A stretch of 64,000 bases of DNA from Streptomyces sp. HUAS YS2 (GTDB lineage: Bacteria; Actinomycetota; Actinomycetes; Streptomycetales; Streptomycetaceae): contig NZ_CP137573.1 of the NCBI RefSeq assembly GCF_033343995.1, positions 7,473,001 through 7,537,000 on the forward strand. Direction: 5' to 3'. Position numbers and translations under genes: made by a program. The stretch's first letter is position 1. Every line of letters begins with the position of its first letter. The notes beneath the pieces were generated by a model. It saw only the letters and a list, made by a program, of their open reading frames with translations. It was not told where the DNA came from and searched no databases. Below are positions 17,059-24,265 of the stretch, one piece after another.

Positions 17059-17553
17059 GTGGCGGTCGAGTCGACGGAGACTGCGTGGCGGATTCAGGCG
17101 GCTGTTGCGGATTTGACGGCCAAGGCTGATTCGAAGGCCTCGTTTGCACTGACCGTGCAATCCACGGCTTTGGCTGTCTTAGGACTGCTTGTGGGTTCCC
17201 AGCGAGCGGCAGGTGACCTCGACTCTGGCGCATCACGGCTGTTGCTGTGGTGCGGCGTCCTACTCATGGTGGGCGGAGCCAGCTGCGCGGCCTGGGCCAT
17301 CTCGCCGAACCTCCGAAAGGAGCGGCGGGGGCCGGAACGTGACGACGACTTCCTGTACTTCGGGCATGTTCGGCACTTGGAACCGGCGGAGCTCGAAGAA
17401 GTCCTCCGGAACAAAGATCCGCTGCCACCGCTGTCCCGGCAACTGGTGGTGATGAGCGAGATCGCCTGGACGAAGCACCGCCGCGTGCAGTGGTCGCTCA
17501 CGTTGGCAGTTGCGGGCTGCACCGCCTTCGCTCTCGCGACTGTGGTCGGATGA
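17059..17553 (+). CDS. PycTM-like (Pycsar effector family) membrane protein
   Basis: This 164-residue protein has the layout of Pycsar transmembrane effectors: an N-terminal helix ending in KADSKASFALTVQSTALAVL (membrane segment about 29-47), a second membrane segment about 62-84 (LLLWCGVLLMVGGASCAAWA), the conserved block DDFLYFGHVRHLEPAEL, then LSRQLVVMSEIAWTKHRRVQ and a third membrane segment at 145-164. In Pycsar, a cyclic pyrimidine made by a nearby cyclase triggers such a protein to damage the membrane (family knowledge). Here a cyclase-like gene lies two genes downstream. The stop TGA overlaps an ATG of the Crp/Fnr frame. Confidence 0.8.
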   Translation: MAVESTETAWRIQAAVADLTAKADSKASFALTVQSTALAVLGLLVGSQRAAGDLDSGASRLLLWCGVLLMVGGASCAAWAISPNLRKERRGPERDDDFLYFGHVRHLEPAELEEVLRNKDPLPPLSRQLVVMSEIAWTKHRRVQWSLTLAVAGCTAFALATVVG

Positions 17554-17576
17554 CCCACCAGTACGGCAGGACGCTG

Positions 17577-18284
17577 ATGAACTTCTGCTCCCTGGTATCC
17601 GCCGACGTATGGCGCGACCTTGTCGAACGCGGGCGCCGGCGAACGTTCCGGCGTGGGTCCGTGCTGCTGCGAGAGGGGGAGTCGCCCGACTCCGTGATCG
17701 CACTGGTCGACGGCCTGGTGAAGGTGACCCAGATCAATGAGTGCGGGGACGAACTGACGCTGACGCTGCGTGGACCAGGCGAAGTGCTGGGGGAAATAGG
17801 CGCCTTACTCGGGCGACCACGCTCGGCCACCGTCACCGCAGTCCGTCCGTGTACAGGCTTTGTTCTGCCAGCCCACGCCTTCCGCGGCTACATAGAGCGC
17901 CATCGCCTGGAGACGGTGGTGTACCAGCTGACCGTAGAGCGGCTCAACACCCACGAACGCCTGCGAGCGGACCTCGCGCACCTGCCACGCGTGGCGCGCA
18001 TGGCCCGCATCGTCAGTCACCTCGCAGACGAAATCGGCCACCCGCACGGCGACGACGGCCTCGTCGTCGAGTTGGGCATGGTCCGCACAGAGCTGGCCAC
18101 CATGGCGGCCATGAGCCGCTCATCAGCACTTGACGCTCTCAGCCAGCTGCAGGCGGCCGGTGTCCTGACACTCGGCCGCCAGAACCTGGTCATCAACGAT
18201 GTCGCCCGCCTCAGGGCAGCCGCCCGGGACGAGAAGCAGCTTCCGGGCGGCATCGGCTGCCAGGGCGACGCACCCAGCATGTGA
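17577..18284 (+). CDS. Crp/Fnr-family transcriptional regulator
   Basis: This 235-residue protein has an N-terminal cyclic-nucleotide-binding fold (RRTFRRGSVLLREGESPDSV, LTLRGPGEVLGEIGALLGRP, SATVTAVRPCTGFVLP) and a C-terminal winged helix (LGMVRTELATMAAMSRSSAL with AGVLTLGRQNLVINDVARL). I chose the ATG at 17577 because AGGA lies just upstream; an ATG at 17550 overlaps the PycTM stop and would add 9 residues. No iron-sulphur cysteine cluster is seen, so a nucleotide or other small ligand is more likely than oxygen sensing. Its position before a cyclase-like gene suggests it senses the cyclase product or controls the operon (inference). Confidence 0.88.
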   Translation: MNFCSLVSADVWRDLVERGRRRTFRRGSVLLREGESPDSVIALVDGLVKVTQINECGDELTLTLRGPGEVLGEIGALLGRPRSATVTAVRPCTGFVLPAHAFRGYIERHRLETVVYQLTVERLNTHERLRADLAHLPRVARMARIVSHLADEIGHPHGDDGLVVELGMVRTELATMAAMSRSSALDALSQLQAAGVLTLGRQNLVINDVARLRAAARDEKQLPGGIGCQGDAPSM

Positions 18285-18393
18285 CTCAGCGCACGCCCGT
18301 ACCGTCCAGTCCTGGACCATCTCGTCCCTGCTCCTCCGCGAAGGTCGTGTTCGCCGCGATTCCGCGGAGGACACCCGACGAGAGGAGCGGCAC

Positions 18394-19179
18394 ATGTTGC
18401 CGTCTTGGGAGCCGTTGTGGCCCTACCGGGCCGTACTGGCGGTGGACGCCCGCAACTTCAGTGCGCTGGACAGCAGGGGCATGCAGCAAGTGAACGCCGA
18501 CATCCTGCCGTTGCTGTCCGAGGCGCTCAGCGCCAGCAACGTGAGCGCTCAGTGGCAGCTGCGGGTTTTCGGCCAGCACGCCGGAGACAGCTACGTCGCA
18601 GGCATGGACCCAGAGGTGTTGCCCGCGCTGGTGGGCTGCTTCCCCGACGCCCTGAGGCAGGCTCTTGGGCGCCGACGCGCGGATAGCCCTGCCAGTACGC
18701 CCCTGCAGCTCAGGGTCAGTATCCACGTCGGCCCGCTGCCACACACTGGGCTGGGCGTACCGATGGTGCACACCCACCGGCTCCTGGACGACGACGCACT
18801 GCGCACCCTGCTGAACCGCGCGAACCCGGAGATCACAAACACGGCGGTGATCATCTCGCAACGCGTCTACGAGGACGTTTTCGAAAGCGGCTGCATCAAC
18901 GGCGACGTCCTGCCCGACCAGTTCATGCGGCACCTGGTGAAGGTGAAGAAGTTCCAGCAGCCGGCCTATGTCCACATCCCCGGCTTCGATTGGCGGCTCG
19001 CGGACCCCGACATCTTCGAACCCCTCGACAGCACGGATGCGGCCACTGAGCAGCCGGCCACTCCGCCCGGAGCATCCCCTCAGCCGGCCTCCACTGCCCC
19101 GGGCACGGTCAGCTTCAGTCATACGGGCGAGCACGGCATCCAGGCCTACAACCACTTCGGCGGCGGGCGGGGGCAGTGA
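18394..19179 (+). CDS. Class III nucleotidyl cyclase-like protein with C-terminal signalling motif
   Basis: This 261-residue protein follows the class III cyclase order: first strand RAVLAVDARNFS with Asp18, HAGDSYVAGMDPE with Asp65 (the two metal-binding positions), LQLRVSIHVGPLP at 105-116, VHTHRLLDDDALRTLL and TAVIISQRVYEDV. Purine-specifying residues are not obvious, so the product cannot be assigned and activity is unproven. After a Pro/Ala/Thr-rich linker (211-238) comes VSFSHTGEHGIQAYN at 239-253, nearly identical to a motif in the next protein. The ATG follows GAGGAGCGGCAC, 109 bases after the Crp/Fnr gene. Confidence 0.7.
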   Translation: MLPSWEPLWPYRAVLAVDARNFSALDSRGMQQVNADILPLLSEALSASNVSAQWQLRVFGQHAGDSYVAGMDPEVLPALVGCFPDALRQALGRRRADSPASTPLQLRVSIHVGPLPHTGLGVPMVHTHRLLDDDALRTLLNRANPEITNTAVIISQRVYEDVFESGCINGDVLPDQFMRHLVKVKKFQQPAYVHIPGFDWRLADPDIFEPLDSTDAATEQPATPPGASPQPASTAPGTVSFSHTGEHGIQAYNHFGGGRGQ

Positions 19180-21248
19180 TGATCGACAACGAGCAGGGCC
19201 AGCGAGGAGGCACGGCGACCACGTCGCCATCGGCGGAGCCACCGCCGGTGGAGCCGGTCGAGCCGAACGATCCCGCAGGATCCCCTCCACCGCCAGACGG
19301 CGGCGCGCCGAACGGTCAGCCGCAGTCCAGCTCCGTGCGCTTCAGTCACTCCGGTGAGCACGGCATCCAGGCCTACAACCTGCACCTGAACGGTGATCAG
19401 GCGATATCCGTCCCCATCACCGAGAGCGACGCCGACTATAAGGCGAGCCAGGATGGCCGGTTCGTCCCGCCACGCAACACAGACCAGTGGGAGGCCGCTT
19501 CCAAACTGCTGGACGAATACGGAGTCATCGTGCTCTGCGCAGCCCAGGGCAACGGCCGGCGCACGGCTGCCATACGCCTGCTGAGTACCGTGACCAGCCC
19601 TCGGCCGGCCCTCTTCGACCTCGACCCGGAATGGTCCAAGCCCTCGGTCCGCCCGCTGCCGAAAGAGGCGGGGCTGGGATGCATCCTTGATCTCTCCGAC
19701 CTCGCGGAGCAACCTGGCGAACGGCTGGGCACCGACCTGGTCAGCTACGGGGCGGCGCTGCGCAAGAACAACTCCTTCCTCGTCATCCTGGCCACGCCCG
19801 CCGATTGGTATGGCCACTGGGCCGAACCAACGCTGCCCTTCACCGTCCGGCTGGAGTCTCCCGACGCGCGCGCCCTCGTCACAGCGGAATTCCGGGCGAA
19901 CTACCGCGGTGATCGTGTGACCTGGTTGGACAGGACGGAGTTCGCTGGCATCTGGAAGGCCAACCCGTCCGCGCGTGCCGCGTGGCGCCTGGCTGACCGT
20001 CTGCTCCGGGCGTCCGGCCAGGAGCAGATCCAGGCGATCGTCGATGAGTTCGGCGACTGGCACGGTGAAGTCGAGAGACTCCTCAGCAGGAATCGGGCGA
20101 CGGGGGGCGACACGCAGCTGCTGTCCACCCGGGTTACGGTCTGGGCGGGCGCCCTGCTGCACGGAGGACAGCGCGGGTCCGTCATCAAGGCAGCCGATGA
20201 CCTCCTGACCCGGCTCGGGCTTGAGCGCCACCCTGTCAACGTTCTGGCCGACGCCACCACGTCGAGCCGCCTGGACGGTGCGGAGATCACTCGCGACGGA
20301 GACCGGGCCTTCCACGACACACAGAAAGAAGGCCTGCCCGCCGCCATCCTGCGTCACCTTTGGGACGAGTTCCCCACCCAGCATGAACTCCTGCGCAGGT
20401 GGGCCATTGGCATCGCCGCAGACCGCACCGTCCCGGAAGAGGACGCCCGGCTGATTACCACCGCACTGTGGAAACTGGCGGCGCACCGCCACGACCGGGC
20501 CATCCTCGACGGGCTGGCGAGCGACCTCAAGGGCTCTCGGAGGGTCCTGGCGGTCGAAGCCCTCACCAAAGCAGCCGGGGACGCCGAGTTCGGCCGCTAC
20601 GTCAGGGACCGCCTGCGCCAGTGGATGGACGCCAAGAACCCTTCGGACGACAAGGTCGAGCTCGTCATCGAGATCTGCGCAGGCACCTGGGGAATCCAAC
20701 AGCCGACCCTTGCCCTGACACGGCTGGGCAAAGCAGCAGGCCACAAGACGTTCGGATCCGCAACCGTCGTCAATGCCTTCCAGCAACTCGCGCTGCAACG
20801 ACCGGACGATGTGCGCAAGGCCGTCGACCAATGGCTCACCGACACCGAAAGCCGGCCCGCCGACGAGCCCCTGCGCCGCCAGACTCTCGGATCCTTCCTC
20901 GCCCTCGTCTCCAGCGACGAGGGAACAGACCTGATCCTGAACAACACACACGACACCGAAGCCCGGCCGCGCATCATCCACGCATGGCAGAAACTGCTGT
21001 CCACCGACGACGCCGTGGACGCGGTCGTCACGCAATTGTCGCGATGGCATGAGCGATTCCAAGAGCACCCCGACCGCCGGGAAGCCGTGGTGGACGTCCT
21101 CGCCGACATCTTCGCCCCACCCAGCCTCCGCCCCGGTCTCGACCGGCTCATGGTGACGGAAGAAGCGGCCATCCTCCCCTTCTGGCGCGAGGTCCTGGTG
21201 CTGGCCGCCAACCGCTACCAGGCCTCCAAGGAGGCATCGACCCCTTGA
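19179..21248 (+). CDS. P-loop-like NTPase with N-terminal signalling motif and helical C-terminus
   Basis: This protein is 689 residues from the ATG at 19179 in the TGATG overlap (a GTG at 19176 adds one). Residues 1-50 are a Pro/Ala/Gly-rich tail; SVRFSHSGEHGIQAYNLH at 52-69 mirrors the end of the cyclase-like protein. At 116-131, VIVLCAAQGNGRRTAA resembles a Walker A loop with Arg in place of Lys, and GLGCILDLSDLAEQ looks like a Walker B-region strand. The rest, to about 680, is alpha-helical and repeat-like. It resembles a STAND-type receptor, but NTP binding is doubtful without the Lys. No named family recognised. Confidence 0.7.
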   Translation: MIDNEQGQRGGTATTSPSAEPPPVEPVEPNDPAGSPPPPDGGAPNGQPQSSSVRFSHSGEHGIQAYNLHLNGDQAISVPITESDADYKASQDGRFVPPRNTDQWEAASKLLDEYGVIVLCAAQGNGRRTAAIRLLSTVTSPRPALFDLDPEWSKPSVRPLPKEAGLGCILDLSDLAEQPGERLGTDLVSYGAALRKNNSFLVILATPADWYGHWAEPTLPFTVRLESPDARALVTAEFRANYRGDRVTWLDRTEFAGIWKANPSARAAWRLADRLLRASGQEQIQAIVDEFGDWHGEVERLLSRNRATGGDTQLLSTRVTVWAGALLHGGQRGSVIKAADDLLTRLGLERHPVNVLADATTSSRLDGAEITRDGDRAFHDTQKEGLPAAILRHLWDEFPTQHELLRRWAIGIAADRTVPEEDARLITTALWKLAAHRHDRAILDGLASDLKGSRRVLAVEALTKAAGDAEFGRYVRDRLRQWMDAKNPSDDKVELVIEICAGTWGIQQPTLALTRLGKAAGHKTFGSATVVNAFQQLALQRPDDVRKAVDQWLTDTESRPADEPLRRQTLGSFLALVSSDEGTDLILNNTHDTEARPRIIHAWQKLLSTDDAVDAVVTQLSRWHERFQEHPDRREAVVDVLADIFAPPSLRPGLDRLMVTEEAAILPFWREVLVLAANRYQASKEASTP

Positions 21249-22042
21249 CGACCGACGGACCCGGCCCGTGGTGGAACCGCCGGCGCAGTCGGATCCGGGC
21301 CCAGTGGCCCACACGCCTCCCCGGCATCCGCTTCTGCGCCCGCGGCACCCTCACCTACCAGGCACACGCCAACATCAAGGACGGCGGCACGGCCAGCGCC
21401 CGAGCCGCCGCACGACTCGCCCTGGACGAACTCGGCCGCGGCATCACCCAGAACCACATGCCCGAACAGCTCACCACCGCACAAGAAGGCCTCACACTCG
21501 CCGCAGCGCACTGGCACACCCCCAAGGACACCCCAGGCCTCTGGCTGAAGGCACACATCACCCTGCTGCTCACCGAGCAAGACGCAAACCGGGCCCAGAG
21601 ATACCAAGACGCCATACGCGAGGTGACACTCCAGCTCGCGCAGGAACACGAACGCCGAGAACGGTTCAGACAAGCGGTGTTCAACAGCCCGGACGCCACG
21701 CGCATCTGGTGGCTCGACCGCCACCTGGACGCCCTGCAATCCCTCGACTGGGACCTCTTCAAGGAGAAGATCCTCCCTCTCGTCGGCACGGCCGACGACA
21801 TCCAGTCCAAGGCCGAACGCATCGCCCACACCCTCCTGTACGTCTGGGAGAAACTGGGCAATGACCCAGGACAACACGCCCGCTTCACCACCACCGTCCG
21901 CACCGTCCTGGACCAGATGGGATGGAACGACGCGCTCGCCTGGTCGGCACTGGGCGAGCCGTCAGCGGCTGATTCGACCGAGAGCGTCCGCGATGACGGC
22001 GCAGAGCAGGGTCGCGTCGCCGAGGCGGGCACGGCCCGATGA
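21245..22042 (+). CDS. Unrecognised protein of the cyclase/NTPase operon
   Basis: This 265-residue protein begins at a TTG overlapping the previous stop (TTGA), with AGGAGG about ten bases upstream. An Arg/Trp-rich N-terminus leads to RFCARGTLTYQAHANI, then long amphipathic helices (about 60-215) rich in Glu, Arg and Leu, and an acidic, low-complexity tail. There are no membrane segments and no motif I can name. The helical middle vaguely recalls SPFH-type proteins, but I would not assign it. Tight overlaps with both neighbours make it part of the same operon. Confidence 0.65.
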   Translation: MTTDGPGPWWNRRRSRIRAQWPTRLPGIRFCARGTLTYQAHANIKDGGTASARAAARLALDELGRGITQNHMPEQLTTAQEGLTLAAAHWHTPKDTPGLWLKAHITLLLTEQDANRAQRYQDAIREVTLQLAQEHERRERFRQAVFNSPDATRIWWLDRHLDALQSLDWDLFKEKILPLVGTADDIQSKAERIAHTLLYVWEKLGNDPGQHARFTTTVRTVLDQMGWNDALAWSALGEPSAADSTESVRDDGAEQGRVAEAGTAR

Positions 22043-22236
22043 AGCTATCCGCCCTGCGCTGGCTGCTCGACCCGGCAACCAGCCTCCTGGCTCTGCGGCT
22101 TCGTGCTCAAGAAGGCGGCCGTATGTCCTACGACGCGGCCTGGCGGCTGGCCCGGGTGACCCGCCACCCCGACGAAATGGTGTACCGGCACCACGGACAT
22201 CTCGCCGAGGACTCCCGCGACGAAAATGATCAATGA
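22039..22236 (+). CDS. Small unrecognised protein ending the operon
   Basis: This 65-residue protein's ATG overlaps the preceding stop as ATGA. The sequence has an N-terminal hydrophobic helix (LSALRWLLDPATSLLALRL), then YDAAWRLARVTRHPDEMVYR and an acidic end. No family is recognised. Coupling by overlap makes expression with the upstream genes likely. A short low-complexity gap follows before the convergent gene ending at 22278. Confidence 0.55.
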   Translation: MKLSALRWLLDPATSLLALRLRAQEGGRMSYDAAWRLARVTRHPDEMVYRHHGHLAEDSRDENDQ

Positions 22237-22277
22237 AAAGTCGGTTCACGCGCTGAGCCGTTGCGGAAGAACTGGCG

Positions 22278-23408
22278 TTACTGCCCCAGGGACGGATCCG
22301 GCCCGAAATCGGCGACCTGCATGGTGGCCGCTCCTCCGGGTGGGCTGTTGAGCACCCCACGGACACGTACGGGGATCCCGGAGTCGTGGCAGCGGACTGC
22401 CTCGTGGTAGCCGGCGTCGGGGAGATCCATCCAGACCGTTCGGGTGCGTCGCTGGATGAGGACTTGGACGCCCACCCTGCCTGTCTCATCGTCCGGATGC
22501 CGGTTCAGGTCGGTGACCAAGCCGTAGATCACGTTCTCGCGACTATAGACACTCGTCTTGAGCTGGTCGGATACCCGTTCCACGATCGCGATGGCATCGC
22601 GGTCGAACTCGACCTCATGTGGAGTGCCGGGCGGGGCCGCCGCCACACGGGACCAGTTGAAAGTGACGTCCAGCCTGTCGACCCCGTCGCTGTTCACGAC
22701 CTTCGACAGGGCTTGGCACAGTTCGTATGAGACGCCTTCCCCGATGGAATCCGTGATCTCGCTGGGCGTGGGAACCCGCTCGGCGGTCGCCATTTCCTCC
22801 AGCACGCCCAGGGCGCGGGACATGGTCGCGGTGACTCGTCGGTCGAAGAGCGTCTCCTCGACCTCGATGCCGATCTGTTCCTGTCCCCGCTCGTACACGT
22901 CCAGTGGCGACCGCGCCTGGCTGATGATGGGCACGATGTAGGAGCCCTTGCGGGTCTGTCCGAGGCGGACGTCGCGGGCCTGGTCGCGGGCGCGGGTGGG
23001 GAAATTGCGAAAGTGTCCCTGGCGGCGGATGGTGGCTGTGGCCGAGGCCACGCGGAGGCGCTTGGCGGACTGGAACAACTCGAATCCGGCGTCCAGCGGA
23101 ATCGATCCGTCGTGAATGGTGGGGTGGGAGGCCCTGAGGTCCGTGACGTCGTGGAACACGGACGCGACAGCGTCCTGCACGGTCCGCGTGTCTTCGGCGC
23201 TGACTCGCGCCAGGTCCTCGACGAGCATGCGTGCACGCTTCCCGAAGTCCGGCGCTCCCGGCTTCATGGGGACGAGCACGACTTCCTCGGTCGGCCCTGG
23301 CCGGCGCCAGAGTTCGGCTACGTCACCACCGGACACGGTGGACCAGCCGGTGACCTTGAGATAGCTCCGGATCTCGTCGGACCCGAAGGGAAGCATGTCG
23401 GTAGCCAT
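22278..23408 (-). CDS. Unrecognised protein coupled to a DUF4365 gene
   Basis: This 376-residue protein has no signal peptide or membrane segment. The N-terminal third contains VVLVPMKPGAPDFGKRARML and helices. The middle part, VYERGQEQIGIEVEETLFDR, and the C-terminal IYGLVTDLNRHPDDETGRVG and RTRTVWMDLPDAGYHEAVRC read like a domain that binds another macromolecule, but no family is evident. Its ATG lies one base after the stop of the upstream DUF4365 gene (TGACATG), so the two are translationally coupled and probably act together. Confidence 0.7.
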   Translation of the reverse strand: MATDMLPFGSDEIRSYLKVTGWSTVSGGDVAELWRRPGPTEEVVLVPMKPGAPDFGKRARMLVEDLARVSAEDTRTVQDAVASVFHDVTDLRASHPTIHDGSIPLDAGFELFQSAKRLRVASATATIRRQGHFRNFPTRARDQARDVRLGQTRKGSYIVPIISQARSPLDVYERGQEQIGIEVEETLFDRRVTATMSRALGVLEEMATAERVPTPSEITDSIGEGVSYELCQALSKVVNSDGVDRLDVTFNWSRVAAAPPGTPHEVEFDRDAIAIVERVSDQLKTSVYSRENVIYGLVTDLNRHPDDETGRVGVQVLIQRRTRTVWMDLPDAGYHEAVRCHDSGIPVRVRGVLNSPPGGAATMQVADFGPDPSLGQ

Positions 23409-23409
23409 G

Positions 23410-23913
23410 TCAGTTCACCCTCGTGCTGCCGGACAGGAGAATGCCGCGCGCCATGTCGAACATGCCGCGCATGGACTTCACCGAGAGCTGCTGCTCCACC
23501 GGGAGACTGACTGCTGTCGTGGCGCGGCTGTCCGTCGAGCTGCGCCCGTGTAAGCAAGCTCAGTACCCGTGACAGGCGAGTACGACAGAATCGGTGTGCT
23601 GGGTGACCCAGAGCTCGAGGTTCGGCGGCACCACCAAGAGAACCAGGTGCCCAGGTGCCGAGCGCTCTGTGCTGCGCAGTTTGTCGTAGGTCTCGACATC
23701 CAGATCGAAGCTGTACCCGCCTCGGACAATGCGTGGACTCTGAGTGCATTTGAGCTGAAAGTCGATCATCAGGCCGCGATCCCGGAGGGTGACGTCCACG
23801 CCGTCCTTGTCGACGTTCCACTCGCCCACGGTGTAACCGCCTTGGGAAGCGAGTGCGTGTACGTACGCGCGGCTGATCTGTTCCTTCTGCCAGCTTGTCG
23901 CCTCGCCTGCCAC
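23410..23913 (-). pseudogene. DUF4365 protein interrupted by an in-frame TGA
   Basis: A GTG at 23913 with a GGGGGAGGG site begins AGEATSWQKEQISRAYVHAL, followed by YTVGEWNVDKDGVDVTLRDR and GLMIDFQLKCTQS, the DUF4365 core. The spacing of Asp in GVDVTL and Lys in FQLK recalls PD-(D/E)XK nucleases with Gln in place of Glu (inference). At 23560-23562 a TGA stands after ACHGY; the same frame then continues coherently with SLPVEQQLSVKSMRGMFDMA and stops at 23410. A single TGG-to-TGA change would explain it, removing about 50 C-terminal residues. Confidence 0.7.
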
Positions 23914-24265
23914 GCGCCCTCCCCCTCGCTGCTTGATCGTGAGGATAGGCGCGGAGAATGCAAGTGGGAACAGGGCCTCTGGGCCTGGGTCCGCGACGGA
24001 GGGCGGCGCCACATCCTTCTCCCTCCGCGGCGTCGAGCAGGGACATGAGTCCTCGACCTGAAGTCTCTTCAGCGTAGTGACGCGGGTCGGACGGGCGGAG
24101 CAATGGCGGGCCAGACAGGGGTGTAGCACCTGCTGAGCCGCCACTATGCCGCCGACAGTGTGAGAGGGGCTCCGCCGTCTGCCGCCACCTGGTGGAGGAA
24201 TCCGGGCGCCTCGGCCTGATCAACAAGACCGACTCCCAACTCATCACGCGCTCCCTCACCGAACC
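23914..24265. other. Intergenic stretch between the DUF4365 and STAND genes
   Basis: The stretch holds the DUF4365 promoter region and the 3' flank of the STAND gene. A plus-strand patch near 24180-24260 (RHLVEESGRLGLINKTDSQL) is protein-like but has no start or context, so I treat it as a possible remnant. I see no other signal. Confidence 0.3.
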
